Assembly (NCBI GenBank): GCA_009930175.1
Contig: RZYW01000006.1
Location: 1 to 47,352, forward strand
Direction: 5' to 3'
DNA from: Clostridia bacterium
Lineage (GTDB): Bacteria > Bacillota > Peptococcia > Peptococcales > SKKY01
DNA length: 47,352 nt
Shown here: positions 19,684 to 29,442 of the stretch, in pieces
Position numbering within the stretch: the first letter of the stretch is position 1
How the letters are laid out: the number at the start of each line of letters is the position of its first letter
The notes under the pieces: generated by a model
Told to the model about the DNA's origin: nothing
Seen by the model: the letters and a program-made list of their open reading frames with translations, nothing else
Databases searched by the model: none
Position numbers and translations under genes: made by a program

Positions 19684-21261
19684 TTATCCTCGTTTTAACT
19701 TTTTCATAACTATATTTTTAACTATTTTAGCTTCTTCCATTTTCATAATACTTGTGGAAATAAAATATACCACAATTCCTGCTCCTGTTGCTATAAGCAC
19801 TTGTAATATCTGTAAAATTTTATCTTCCGTGCCGAATATATTTCCAAATATCTGGGCAGTAAAATATACTGACAGTCCCATTATTATTGAAGATATACTG
19901 GTTTTTGTAAAGGATACCAGCATATTTTTTCCGTCAATTTGTCCAAATTTCATTTTTATTACTCCAAGAAGAATTACCATATTAAATATTCCTGCAACTG
20001 AATGAGCCAGAGCCAGTCCCCCATGGTTCATATACTTTACCAACATAATACTTAATATTATGTTGAGGGACATTGTTGTAACACCAACAACAACCGGCGT
20101 CCTTGTATCTTCTGTTGCGTAGAAGGAACGATATAAAAGAGCCTGGGCAGAATAAGCTACTATTCCCAATGAATAGAAGAAGAGGGCATGAGCTGTAGCT
20201 TCTGTATTCGCCACTGTAAAGTTACCTTGCTGGAACATTGTTCTGACTATTGGAGTTTTTAAGGCAATTATTCCTATGGTAGAAGGAAGTGTTATATATA
20301 CAATTGTCCTTATACCAAGACTTAAGAGTTTAACATACTCTTTTTTTTCATTTCTGGCAGCATGTCCTGTTAGAGACGGGAAAAAGGAAACTCCTATCGC
20401 CAGTCCAAAAATTCCTATTGGAAGCATGCTTATACGATAAGCGGCTCTTAAAGCAGAAATCATACCCTCTTCTGGAAGCTGGGAGGCAAGATTCTGAGTC
20501 ACAAATAGATTTAAATGTGTAACCGACAATCCTATAAATACAGGAATTATTAATCTAAATAATTTAATTACACCAGGATGTTTCAAATTAATACCAGGAT
20601 AATATTTTATGCCTGTTTTTTTCAAAGCAGGAAGGAGAATTAAGAAGTTTAACAATGCACCTCCAACAACACCTATAGAAAAACCAGCTATTCCAAAAGG
20701 TTTGGATAATAATAAACCAATGGCAATTATTCCAACATTATATAAGACGGACCCAATTGCAGGTGAAAGAAAATGTTTACTTGAGTGAAGAACACCCTGA
20801 GTTATTCCATTTAAAGTCATAAGAAAACTTTGAGCAAACATAATTCTAGTCAGCTTTACTGTCAGATCAATACTCTCTTGATTGAAACCCGGCACTAAAA
20901 TATAAATTAATTCCTCTGTAAAAATCATTCCGATGGCAATTCCAAAGGAAAGTAAAATCATTATCAAATTAAAAACCGTACTTACAACATGCCATGCTTC
21001 ATCCTTTTCATTTTTAGCTATATAGCCTGAAATCACAGGAATAAATGCAGAACTCAGAGCCCCACCAACAAGAAGATAATATATTAAATCCGGCACTGAA
21101 AAGGCTGCATTATAAGCATCTGTGTAATAGTTTTGTCCAAATTTACTATATATTATTACATCACGGGCATACCCAAGTATTCTTGACAGCATCATTGCTA
21201 TCATGATTATTCCAGTTGCTTTTAATATCTGATTATTTGATTCTTTATTAGACTCTTGCAT
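19684..21261 (-). CDS. murJ: Lipid II flippase MurJ
   Basis: MATE-like (MVF family) membrane protein with about 14 helices, which moves lipid II across the membrane for peptidoglycan synthesis. About 525 residues. Recognisable parts: [13 protein letters not shown] near the N-terminus, the [10 protein letters not shown] segment (helix 2) and the conserved [11 protein letters not shown] block. The start is ATG 21261 with GGAG 6-7 bases upstream; the TTG four codons earlier overlaps the SD. It occupies the interval between rpsT and lepA, where many spore formers carry gpr-spoIIP, and is divergent from rpsT. Confidence 0.94.
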   Translation of the reverse strand: MQESNKESNNQILKATGIIMIAMMLSRILGYARDVIIYSKFGQNYYTDAYNAAFSVPDLIYYLLVGGALSSAFIPVISGYIAKNEKDEAWHVVSTVFNLIMILLSFGIAIGMIFTEELIYILVPGFNQESIDLTVKLTRIMFAQSFLMTLNGITQGVLHSSKHFLSPAIGSVLYNVGIIAIGLLLSKPFGIAGFSIGVVGGALLNFLILLPALKKTGIKYYPGINLKHPGVIKLFRLIIPVFIGLSVTHLNLFVTQNLASQLPEEGMISALRAAYRISMLPIGIFGLAIGVSFFPSLTGHAARNEKKEYVKLLSLGIRTIVYITLPSTIGIIALKTPIVRTMFQQGNFTVANTEATAHALFFYSLGIVAYSAQALLYRSFYATEDTRTPVVVGVTTMSLNIILSIMLVKYMNHGGLALAHSVAGIFNMVILLGVIKMKFGQIDGKNMLVSFTKTSISSIIMGLSVYFTAQIFGNIFGTEDKILQILQVLIATGAGIVVYFISTSIMKMEEAKIVKNIVMKKLKRG

Positions 21262-21339
21262 ATCTGTCTCCAATACGTATAATTAACCTATATTCTACAA
21301 TAATAATGACTTTTTCGCATTATTTCTTTTAATGAAATC

Positions 21340-21368
21340 TTGAATTATTTGTAAAGCTCTGTTAAACT
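21340..21368 (+). promoter_or_regulatory. Sigma-A promoter of rpsT
   Basis: Plus strand: -35 TTGAAT (21340-21345), 17-base spacer, -10 TAAACT (21363-21368). It leads to a leader of about 50 bases before the rpsT start, which has SD AGGAGGTG. Confidence 0.55.
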
Positions 21369-21427
21369 AAAGTGTATTGAAAAAGACGATAACTCTATTC
21401 ATGACTGTAAAAGGAGGTGTCTGCAAA

Positions 21428-21694
21428 ATGGCAAACATTAAATCAGCTATCAAAAGAGCAAAAAAAGCTAAAAAAAGCAATATTTTAAACAAAATGCAAA
21501 AATCAGGTTTAAAATCTACTATTAAAACTTTTGAAGGTTTTTTAGCTTCCGAAAAGGTTGAAGATGCTAAAAACTTCTTACCAACTTTAATTAAAAAGAT
21601 AGATAAAGCTGCAGCTAAAGGTCTTCTTCACAAGAAAAACGCTGCTAATAAAAAATCAAGATTAACAAAAATGCTTAATTCTTTCAAAGCATAA
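21428..21694 (+). CDS. rpsT: 30S ribosomal protein S20
   Basis: Primary 16S rRNA-binding protein S20, 88 residues, Lys-rich helical bundle starting MANIKSAIKRAKKAKK and ending in SRLTKMLNSF. The start is ATG 21428, eight bases behind AGGAGGTG; the longer upstream frame is ruled out because it would translate through this SD. It is a monocistronic plus-strand gene with its own promoter and a strong terminator, flanked by minus-strand murJ and holA. Confidence 0.97.
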   Translation: MANIKSAIKRAKKAKKSNILNKMQKSGLKSTIKTFEGFLASEKVEDAKNFLPTLIKKIDKAAAKGLLHKKNAANKKSRLTKMLNSFKA

Positions 21695-21695
21695 C

Positions 21696-21720
21696 AAAAA
21701 GCACCCTGAGGTGCTTTTTT
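21696..21720. terminator. Bidirectional terminator between rpsT and holA
   Basis: Stem AAAAAGCACC / GGTGCTTTTT with loop CTGA. It has a T-run on the plus strand after rpsT and a run of A (T on the minus strand) on the other side, so it can end both converging transcripts. Confidence 0.9.
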
Positions 21721-21738
21721 TGTTGTCCAAAAATTTTG

Positions 21739-22755
21739 TTAAAAAACTGTTCTGATAATAAAATCTTTAACTAATACACTTTGTTCCTGTTTGCTGTTCC
21801 TTGAAGTAAATTCAAGATTATATAATTCATCATATATTTTTAATAATTCTTGCAAAGATATATTTTTTACTTGACGAACTGTTTTATCAATAAGGAAATC
21901 GGAACCTGTATCAAGATACTCTCGATAAACTGGTTTCATATATCCTTCCTGAAGTGCATTTTTTATTATAATCATTCTTCTAAAACTACTGATTAACATA
22001 CTTCGCAAAACTATTGGCTGTTCTCTGGCCGCAAAATATTCATCAATAAGCTCCAGAGCCTTTATTCCTTGCTTATTAATTACCGCATCTGTAAGTTCAA
22101 ATATTTTTCCTTCAGGAGTAAGAGTAACAAGATCTTTTACTAATTCATCTGTAATTATTTCTCCCATACTATACAAAATCAATTTTTCCAATTCATTATG
22201 AAGATTATAGAGTCCTTTTTCTCCAACCATAAGTAAAATATCCATTGCTTCAGGATATATTTTCACCTTGTTTTCATCAAGAAACCCTTGAATCCATCTT
22301 TTCAAGTCAGTTCCTTTTAACTTTTTACTTTCAATAAGCCTTCCTTGAGAGGAATTTTTAAGTGTTAAAGCAAGCTTATTTTTAGCAAGATTCTTAAGTT
22401 CATTTTCACCAAGAAAAACCAGGATACATGAAGGGTTAGGATTTTTTATATATTCCTCTGCATTTTTATATTCCCCAGGAGATAATTGTTTCTCTTTGCT
22501 TAACAATTCTGCATTTTTTACAATTAATAGTTTTCTGTCCCCCATAAAAGGAATAGTATTTGCTTCGCTAATTATTTGTCCTATTCCCATTTCTTGGTAA
22601 TTTAATATACTGTAATTAATTCCCTCAATTTTATTTGGAAGTGCGGTATTCTCTGCTTGTTTTAAATAAAAGTCAATTAAATATCTTTCATTACCATAAA
22701 AATAGTAAATATTTCTAAATTTATTCTCTTTTATGTCTTTAATAAAATTATCCAT
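21739..22755 (-). CDS. holA: DNA polymerase III delta subunit
   Basis: Clamp-loader delta subunit that opens the beta sliding clamp, 338 residues. Hallmarks: IYYFYGNERYLIDFY at the N-terminus (the degenerate P-loop position of delta), FMGDRKLLIVKNAE near residue 70, LKRWI and the C-terminal clamp-loader collar including RSMLISSFRRM. It overlaps the stop of the upstream carboxypeptidase-like gene (TAATG). The comEC-holA-rpsT neighbourhood is classical for Firmicutes. Confidence 0.93.
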   Translation of the reverse strand: MDNFIKDIKENKFRNIYYFYGNERYLIDFYLKQAENTALPNKIEGINYSILNYQEMGIGQIISEANTIPFMGDRKLLIVKNAELLSKEKQLSPGEYKNAEEYIKNPNPSCILVFLGENELKNLAKNKLALTLKNSSQGRLIESKKLKGTDLKRWIQGFLDENKVKIYPEAMDILLMVGEKGLYNLHNELEKLILYSMGEIITDELVKDLVTLTPEGKIFELTDAVINKQGIKALELIDEYFAAREQPIVLRSMLISSFRRMIIIKNALQEGYMKPVYREYLDTGSDFLIDKTVRQVKNISLQELLKIYDELYNLEFTSRNSKQEQSVLVKDFIIRTVF

Positions 22756-23924
22756 TATCTTCTTTTTGGCTTTCTTCTCATTTTCATAGTTCTGTAAATT
22801 ATTTGTATCAAATATAATCCGGCAAAGGCATAAATCCCCATATCAAGGTAACTGAATCTTATGGAAAGTTTCTGGTCTGAAAGAACATTCATTCTTTCAA
22901 GCTCTTCTCCCCCAACAAAATAAACTACTTCCCCTATTTTATCTCCTTCTTTTAAAGGCCTTTTTATTTCATTCATAAAAAATTCTTTTGAAGCATCAAC
23001 TTTAACTCCTATGCGTATAGGAATACTAATAGATCTTTCACTTAAACCCTGTATTGTTTTTCCATCTACTGTACTTACTGTAATAATAGGCTCCTTTTCA
23101 TCTACAAGCCTTACCACCTGAAAATTTTCTGAAGCGAATTCAATAAGCTGAGCTGCGTAATCAAAAGCCTTCACAGCCCTGGCATTTGTCATAACTAATA
23201 TGTAATCTTTATCATCAAGCTGATAAGAAAAAATTAAATCAAGTCTTTCCTGGTCTCCTCTGGTTGCGGCCATTAGTCCGGTAATACCAGGATAATCTTC
23301 CAATAATATATTCCTGTTAGTTAATAAAGCCTGCCAGCTTGCACCGGACCAGTTGAAACTTTTTATTTTAGCGAACTCAACAATTTTTTCGTTATTCATT
23401 GCATATTTTGCTATTAAAGCCAAATCATATGCCGTTGTTACATGTCTGGAGTCTTTTTGGCCATAGGAATTAGTAAAAACTGTGTTTTCACACCCTATTT
23501 CTCTGACTTTATTATTTAATTCTTCAACGAAAGCCAAATCACTTCCAGAAATATGTTCTGCAATAGCCATTGCCGCATCGTTAGCAGAATATACCAGAGC
23601 CGCTTTTACCAAATCTGATAAAAGAATTTTTTCTTTTTCCTGAAGATATACTTTCGTTCCCATTACTTTTACAGGATTTTCTCCAATTGAAACCTTTTTA
23701 TCAAGATCCCCTTTTTCTGCAGCAATCACTGAGGTTAGAATATTTGTTGCTCCTTCAATGTTCACACTAGTATCCTTGCCTTTTTCCAGCAGTACATGAC
23801 CGGAATTCCTGTCAATTAAAACATAGCTGTCCAAATCACTCTCTTCAATAACTGGAGCTCCCCATGCTGTTGAAGATAAAAAATACATAAACAATAAAAT
23901 TAAAACAAATGATTTTTTCTGCAA
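22755..23924 (-). CDS. Catalytically degenerate D-alanyl-D-alanine carboxypeptidase (DacF/PBP5-like pseudoenzyme)
   Basis: Clear homologue of DacF/PBP5 D,D-carboxypeptidases, with a signal peptide (about 1-25), peptidase S11 domain (about 30-260), a PBP5 C-terminal beta domain (about 265-350) and a C-terminal membrane helix with a basic tail (MKMRRKPKRR). The active site looks lost. At the S-x-x-K position (normally ASMTKIMT) it reads EGATNILT, so Ser becomes Gly and Lys becomes Asn; at KTG (normally GLKTGYT) it reads GLMAATR. Only S-x-N (YSANDAA) survives. The rest of the fold aligns well and there is no frameshift, so it is probably a maintained, non-catalytic wall-binding or scaffold protein. 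The start is uncertain: TTG 23924 has the best SD spacing; ATG 23930 is the alternative. Confidence 0.82.
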   Translation of the reverse strand: MQKKSFVLILLFMYFLSSTAWGAPVIEESDLDSYVLIDRNSGHVLLEKGKDTSVNIEGATNILTSVIAAEKGDLDKKVSIGENPVKVMGTKVYLQEKEKILLSDLVKAALVYSANDAAMAIAEHISGSDLAFVEELNNKVREIGCENTVFTNSYGQKDSRHVTTAYDLALIAKYAMNNEKIVEFAKIKSFNWSGASWQALLTNRNILLEDYPGITGLMAATRGDQERLDLIFSYQLDDKDYILVMTNARAVKAFDYAAQLIEFASENFQVVRLVDEKEPIITVSTVDGKTIQGLSERSISIPIRIGVKVDASKEFFMNEIKRPLKEGDKIGEVVYFVGGEELERMNVLSDQKLSIRFSYLDMGIYAFAGLYLIQIIYRTMKMRRKPKRR

Positions 23925-23968
23925 ATTCATCACCTCTCAATGATTATATCATTTTAATGAATCTTTTT

Positions 23969-26134
23969 TTAGTCTAAAATTGTTTTAATGTAAAAATCTT
24001 TTTTCCCCTTATACATAAAGGTTATTGTCCCCTTTTTATCTGTTCTTAAATAAGGTATATTTACCACTTCAAATAGTTCCAAAAACTCTTCCCCGGGATG
24101 CCCATACCTATTATTTTCTCCACAAGAAATAACAGCGGATTTAATTGATTCATTAAAAAAGAATTTCTTTGAAACCCCAGTATTACTGCCATGATGAGGA
24201 GCCTTAAGAATATGAATCTCTCTTCCAATAACCAGATCTTCCATAACCTCTTTTTCAATATCCCCAGTTAATAATACCTTTTTATTTTCATAGGTCACTA
24301 AAAGAACCAAAGAATGATTATTACTTGTAATATACTTTTGAGTTTTTGATGGAGAAAGAATCTCTATTTGGGTATCATCAATATAGAACTTTAGACCTGC
24401 ATAACCATAAATTATTTTAACGTTATTTTTATTTGCCAAATCAATAAGTTGATTAAGAAGTTCATTCGGTTCTGAATTAACAGGTAAAAGAATGCTCTTG
24501 GGCGGATGTGTTTTCATAAGCCAGATAATACCATTAATGTGGTCTGCATCCCCATGAGAAACAACAAAAAGATCAGGCTTATTAATCCCCCTGGAGGAAA
24601 GAAAATTTTCTACATCCCTGCCCCATGGACCACCATCTACAAGGATTGTTCTTTCTTTTTTTGTACTTATAAAGGTTGAATCCCCCTGCCCTACATCTAA
24701 AAATGTTATCTCCCAGCTTTTTGGATAAAAATTTATGCTTAACAGTAAAATCATCGCTATAAATAATACCTTTATATTTAAGTTTTTATTATTTACTATT
24801 AAATACAAAAGGCAATAATACAAGAACATTTCCCATGGCTCTGGTGTTGAAATATTAATATCCAGAAAGTGAAAGAATTCAGATAGTTTTTCTGTACCTG
24901 ATATTACAAAATTAACAAATTTATTTAAATACAAGCTAATTGAATTAAAAGGTAAGAACAACCCTGCCATTGCAAGAAAAGTTATAATTGCAAAAAGGGG
25001 AACATAAAAAAGGTTTATTACTATACCTGCTAAAGATATTTTATTGAAATAATAAATTACTATCGGGGCTGTCCCAGCAAGTGCTGCAAAGGACAAAGAA
25101 AGATTGCTTTTTTTATTTTTGTGAAAAATAACTATCCCGGAAATTGTTAGATAAGAAAGTTGGAATCCTGCTGAAAAAACTACAAAGGGATTTATGAAAA
25201 TCTGCGGCAATGCACTTAGAGATATTATTGTCCAGGGGTCCGGATACCTTAAATATATTTTTCTAATAGAAAAAAGGAAAAACATTAATGCCGCCCTGTT
25301 AATTGAAGGAGAAAAACCAGCCAAAAATGCATATATAAATAAAAACAGCCAAGCGGCTGCGTTTTTAATATAAAAACCACCAGGTGCAAAAATTCTGTAA
25401 GCCGCACCGGCAATTATTCCCCCATGCAACCCTGAAACAGCCAGTAAATGGGATAATCCAAGGAGTTGAAAACTATCTCTAGTTTCATCAGGAAACATGG
25501 ATTTATCACCAAAGATTAATGCTGGTATTAAACCTTGTGCTTTTCCTGTAAATTTTTCCCTATAGTCTTCCATTATTTTTTTCCTAAACTTTAATAAACC
25601 AGAGTAGATAGATTTTGAGTCTGTGATAAGTTGAAAATTTTTTCCTTTTCCTTTATAAAAAACATTATTGCTAAAATAATATTTTTTTTCATCAAATCCT
25701 TTAGGAATCCTTTGTAACTTAAACTTTTCCAGTTTTATATCCCCACGATATATTTCTCCAATCTCCAAATTTCCTGAATAGTAAAAACTTATCTTTCTCT
25801 TTATAAAAATTTTCATACCAGAATCCATAATTTCCCCGGTATAATTATTTTTCTTATTTCCTTCAATTAAAATTGTTAAAGTTTTGCTCTCCTTAATTGA
25901 ACTTTTCTCATCAACCTTTTCAAGAATAATATTTGAATAAAGGAACCCTAGAATTACAGAAAAAAGAATAAGGATAAGATAATTCCTTTTATTTCTAAAA
26001 ATCAGAAATAACATTGACAGTAAAAAATATATTTCTGTTTTATAAAGACTCCAGCTTGTAAAAATTCCTATTGTTATGGAGATAACAATAATAAAAATAT
26101 ACCTTTCTGTTTTCCATTCTCCCAAAAAGAACAT
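23969..26134 (-). CDS. comEC: ComEC/Rec2 DNA-uptake channel protein
   Basis: Inner-membrane channel for single-stranded DNA in natural transformation, 721 residues. N-terminal membrane helices and an OB-like domain (DUF4131, about 1-180) precede the Competence membrane domain (about 190-460, starting LLGLSHLLAVSGLHGG). The C-terminal metallo-beta-lactamase domain (about 475-715) retains VGQGDS, HGDADHINGI, LTGDIEKE and APHHGSN. SD GGAGG precedes the ATG. It is separated from comEA by ilvD and a GGDEF-EAL gene, unlike the usual comEA-comEC operon. Confidence 0.94.
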   Translation of the reverse strand: MFFLGEWKTERYIFIIVISITIGIFTSWSLYKTEIYFLLSMLFLIFRNKRNYLILILFSVILGFLYSNIILEKVDEKSSIKESKTLTILIEGNKKNNYTGEIMDSGMKIFIKRKISFYYSGNLEIGEIYRGDIKLEKFKLQRIPKGFDEKKYYFSNNVFYKGKGKNFQLITDSKSIYSGLLKFRKKIMEDYREKFTGKAQGLIPALIFGDKSMFPDETRDSFQLLGLSHLLAVSGLHGGIIAGAAYRIFAPGGFYIKNAAAWLFLFIYAFLAGFSPSINRAALMFFLFSIRKIYLRYPDPWTIISLSALPQIFINPFVVFSAGFQLSYLTISGIVIFHKNKKSNLSLSFAALAGTAPIVIYYFNKISLAGIVINLFYVPLFAIITFLAMAGLFLPFNSISLYLNKFVNFVISGTEKLSEFFHFLDINISTPEPWEMFLYYCLLYLIVNNKNLNIKVLFIAMILLLSINFYPKSWEITFLDVGQGDSTFISTKKERTILVDGGPWGRDVENFLSSRGINKPDLFVVSHGDADHINGIIWLMKTHPPKSILLPVNSEPNELLNQLIDLANKNNVKIIYGYAGLKFYIDDTQIEILSPSKTQKYITSNNHSLVLLVTYENKKVLLTGDIEKEVMEDLVIGREIHILKAPHHGSNTGVSKKFFFNESIKSAVISCGENNRYGHPGEEFLELFEVVNIPYLRTDKKGTITFMYKGKKDFYIKTILD

Positions 26135-26215
26135 AAAAAAACCTCCGGTTAAGATATCTGCTTACTTATATTTCACAAAATAAACAGAAAATCCTTACCA
26201 AAGGTAAATAATTTT

Positions 26216-27739
26216 TTATAAAATTTTCTCAATACTATCTGGGCGCTGAAGATAAAAACCTTGTCCCAAAGGACAGCCATTTTTCCGCAGGTATGTCAAC
26301 TGCCCTTCATTCTCTATACCTTCTGCAATTACCTGGAAACCCAGGCTTTTACTTAAAGAGATAACTGCTTTAATTATTAAACCTTCACGATTATCTTCAG
26401 AAATACTTCCAATAAATGATCTGTCAAGTTTAACTATATCTATAGGAAGGTTTTTAAGATGGTTAAGGGAAGAAAAGCCTGTTCCAAAATCATCAAGAGC
26501 AATTTTTATTCCCCTTGACCTTAACATTTTTATTCTTTCAATGGCCAAATCCACATCACCAATAACTGCTGTTTCAGTTATTTCAATTGTAATTCCGGAA
26601 AAATCAACATTGAAACCATCAAATATCTTAAGAAAATAAGGAAAATTCACTTCACCCATAAGGGTTTTGCTTGATAAATTAATTCCTATTTCAAGCATTT
26701 TTCCTTGTTCTTCTAAATATTTTTTCATTTCCAGGGTCTGCTTTAATACCCACTTGTCAATTTCCAAAATCTGCCCTGTTTCTTCTGCCAAAGGAATAAA
26801 TGACTCTGGAGATACAAAACCTCTTTTCTTGCTTTTCCATCTTATTAGTGCCTCAAGTCCAACCATTTCAAGTGTAGTGATATTAAATACCGGCTGATAA
26901 TAAAGTACCAGTTCTTGATTTTCAATTGCCTGTTGCAAATCATTTGCCAATTCAACATTATCAGTAACATTTTTTAAATGAACTTGTTCAAAAAATATAA
27001 TATTATTTTTTCCTGATTTTTTCACTTGGTTCATTGCAATATTGGCATTTTTATATAATTCAGATGGATTCGTTCCATCTCCAGGATACTTTGCAACCCC
27101 TGTACTAAATGATATAAAGAATTGATGGTTTTCCTTTTTCCAAAATTTACCAAAATTCTGGAATATTTTTTCAATTCTCTTTTCAATATCTTCATTAGAT
27201 GCTTTCCCGGGAAAAAGAATTCCAAACTCATCTCCCCCAAGTCTTGCAGGAAACTCATTTTCTTCACAAGCATCAGCAAGGCCTTTTGCAATAAAAGAAA
27301 GATACTCATCACCGGCCTTGTGCCCAAGGGTATCATTAATATATCTAAAATTATCTAAATCAATATAAGCAAAATAAAATGGTTCTTTTTCAATTGTATG
27401 CTTTTCCAGATAATTCAAAAAAGCAGTTTTGTTAGGCAGACCCGTTAATGAATCTGAATAAGCCGCTTTTTTAAGGTCATCGAAGGCTTCCCTAATAATA
27501 ACTCCCCTCTTTAAAAGAAGGATATAAATAAGTATTGTTGTAATAAAAACATAAAACCAGCCTTTATATAATTGAAGATGGCTGTATACTTCAAAATCTC
27601 TTACAAAAACTGCAAGAATCCTGTCTGATAAAAGTATCCATAACAAACCCAGGGAAAGGTATATTAAAGAAAACCTTAATGCTTCCAATTTTGGACCCAT
27701 TATTTTGTTTTTTTTATCACCCTTTACATCCCTGGTCAT
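26216..27739 (-). CDS. Membrane GGDEF-EAL protein (cyclic di-GMP turnover)
   Basis: A 507-residue signalling protein. Two membrane helices (about 23-43 and 59-80) give a short sensory/anchor region, followed by a GGDEF domain (about 95-250) and an EAL domain (about 265-505). Both catalytic motifs are intact: RLGGDEF, and GLEALIRW with ITETAVI, DDFGTGFSSL and IAEGIEN. The product-inhibition I-site RxxD expected five residues before GGDEF is absent (EENE instead). It could therefore make and degrade cyclic di-GMP; the net direction cannot be read from sequence. It follows ilvD by 14 bases and precedes comEC by 81. Confidence 0.93.
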   Translation of the reverse strand: MTRDVKGDKKNKIMGPKLEALRFSLIYLSLGLLWILLSDRILAVFVRDFEVYSHLQLYKGWFYVFITTILIYILLLKRGVIIREAFDDLKKAAYSDSLTGLPNKTAFLNYLEKHTIEKEPFYFAYIDLDNFRYINDTLGHKAGDEYLSFIAKGLADACEENEFPARLGGDEFGILFPGKASNEDIEKRIEKIFQNFGKFWKKENHQFFISFSTGVAKYPGDGTNPSELYKNANIAMNQVKKSGKNNIIFFEQVHLKNVTDNVELANDLQQAIENQELVLYYQPVFNITTLEMVGLEALIRWKSKKRGFVSPESFIPLAEETGQILEIDKWVLKQTLEMKKYLEEQGKMLEIGINLSSKTLMGEVNFPYFLKIFDGFNVDFSGITIEITETAVIGDVDLAIERIKMLRSRGIKIALDDFGTGFSSLNHLKNLPIDIVKLDRSFIGSISEDNREGLIIKAVISLSKSLGFQVIAEGIENEGQLTYLRKNGCPLGQGFYLQRPDSIEKIL

Positions 27740-27753
27740 TATCTCAAGCCCCT

Positions 27754-29427
27754 TTAAACATCATCCCTCATAATTGCCCCTGTGCTTGCACTTGTTACTA
27801 ACGCTGCATATCTTCTTAAGTAAGAATTTTTCATTAAGTCTCTTTTTGGTTTTACCCAATTTTTCTTTCTTTCACTCAATTCTTCTTGGGAAACAAGAAC
27901 TTCAAGTTTTCTTTCAGGAATATTAATGGAAATTTGATCTCCAGTTTTTATTAAAGCGATAGTTCCACCTTCTGCTGCTTCTGGGGAAACGTGACCAATA
28001 GCAGCTCCTGCTGTACCTCCAGAAAATCTTCCATCAGTAATAAGGGCAACATCTTTATCCAGCCCCATACCAATAATTGATGCTGTTGGACTTAGCATTT
28101 CTCTCATTCCAGGTCCGCCTTTTGGTCCCTCATATCTCACAACTACAACATCACCCTTAACTATTTCGCCCCCACGAATTGCAGCATAAGCTTCTTCTTC
28201 AGAATCATATACTTTTGCAGGTCCCTGGTGAACAAGCATTTCTTTTGCTACACCAATTTGTTTAACAACAGCACCATCTACTGCCAGATTACCTCTTAAA
28301 ATAGCAATTCCACCAGTTTTTGAGTAGGCATTTTCAATTTCTCTTATTACTTCATTATTTCTAACTTTTGCATGAGACACACTTTCTGCAAGAGATACAC
28401 CTAGAACTGTTTTTGTATTTCCATCCAGGTAATTATTTTCAATTAGTCTTTTTATTACTGCGGAGATTCCTCCAGCTTCATATAAATCTAAAATCCTGTG
28501 CACTCCAGAAGGATTTAACTTGCATATATTCGGAACCTTGTCACTAATTTTATCAAAATCATCAAGATCAACATCAACTTCTGCCTGATTAGCGATAGCC
28601 ATTAGATGAAGAACAGTATTGCTTGAACCGCCAATAGCCATATCAAGAGCAATTGCATTCATAAATGCTTCCTTAGTCATAATATCTCTTGGACGAATAT
28701 CTTTCTCCAGTAAATACATAACTGACTCCCCAGCCTTTTGAGCAAGCGCTTTTCTCTGCCCATAAACAGCTGGAATAGTTCCGTTTCCTGGCAAAGCAAT
28801 ACCCAGTCCTTCTGCCAGACAATTCATTGTGTTTGCAGTATACATACCTGCACAGCTTCCGCAGGTAGGACAAGCACTTAAAGCCATATCTTCCAAAGTG
28901 TTTTCTGTTATTTCTCCCTTGTCATACTGACCAACAGCCTCAAAAGCTCCTTTTATCAGGTCAGTTTCAACACCTTCAAATCTCCCTGGAAGCATTGGAC
29001 CGCCAGAAATATAAACACTTGGAATATTTAATCTTGCTGCAGCCATTAGCATACCTGGCACTATTTTGTCACAATTACCAACCAATACTAAGGCATCAAA
29101 CTTATGTGCAACTGCCATTGCTTCAATTGAATCCGCAATAAGTTCCCTGCTTGCCAAGGGATATCTCATTCCACTGTGGTTCATTGCAATTCCATCACAT
29201 ATTCCTATTGCAGGGAATTCCATTGGGGTTCCCCCTCTTGCAATAACTCCCTTTTTTGCTGCTTCTGCTATTTCATCCAGATGAACATGACCTGGAATAA
29301 TCTCATTTTGTGCGTTTACAATCCCTACAAGAGGTTTCTTTAAATCATTAGGGGAATATCCTGCTGCATAAAATAAGGATCTGTGAGGAGCCCTCTCAAC
29401 GCCTTTTGTTACCTGATCACTAATCAA
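27754..29427 (-). CDS. ilvD: Dihydroxy-acid dehydratase
   Basis: Iron-sulfur dehydratase for the third step of valine/isoleucine synthesis (2,3-dihydroxy-isovalerate to 2-ketoisovalerate). Cluster cysteines occur in GNCDKIVPG and [18 protein letters not shown], and the C-terminal GRFSGGTAG motif is present. I prefer the TTG at 29427 over the TTG at 29442. It gives 557 residues, aligns with the family N-terminus (M-x-SD...[11 protein letters not shown]) and has GGAG about 9 bases upstream. No other branched-chain genes are nearby and there is no room for a leader T-box, because it starts a few bases after comEA. Confidence 0.95.
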   Translation of the reverse strand: MISDQVTKGVERAPHRSLFYAAGYSPNDLKKPLVGIVNAQNEIIPGHVHLDEIAEAAKKGVIARGGTPMEFPAIGICDGIAMNHSGMRYPLASRELIADSIEAMAVAHKFDALVLVGNCDKIVPGMLMAAARLNIPSVYISGGPMLPGRFEGVETDLIKGAFEAVGQYDKGEITENTLEDMALSACPTCGSCAGMYTANTMNCLAEGLGIALPGNGTIPAVYGQRKALAQKAGESVMYLLEKDIRPRDIMTKEAFMNAIALDMAIGGSSNTVLHLMAIANQAEVDVDLDDFDKISDKVPNICKLNPSGVHRILDLYEAGGISAVIKRLIENNYLDGNTKTVLGVSLAESVSHAKVRNNEVIREIENAYSKTGGIAILRGNLAVDGAVVKQIGVAKEMLVHQGPAKVYDSEEEAYAAIRGGEIVKGDVVVVRYEGPKGGPGMREMLSPTASIIGMGLDKDVALITDGRFSGGTAGAAIGHVSPEAAEGGTIALIKTGDQISINIPERKLEVLVSQEELSERKKNWVKPKRDLMKNSYLRRYAALVTSASTGAIMRDDV

Positions 29428-29442
29428 TCCAATCCACTCCAA

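Noticed and set aside
22755-23924. Annotation as an active DacF carboxypeptidase
   Set aside because: The catalytic Ser, Lys and KTG triad positions are all substituted.
29427-29442. T-box or other riboswitch for ilvD
   Set aside because: ilvD starts within about 20 bases of the comEA stop; there is no leader large enough.
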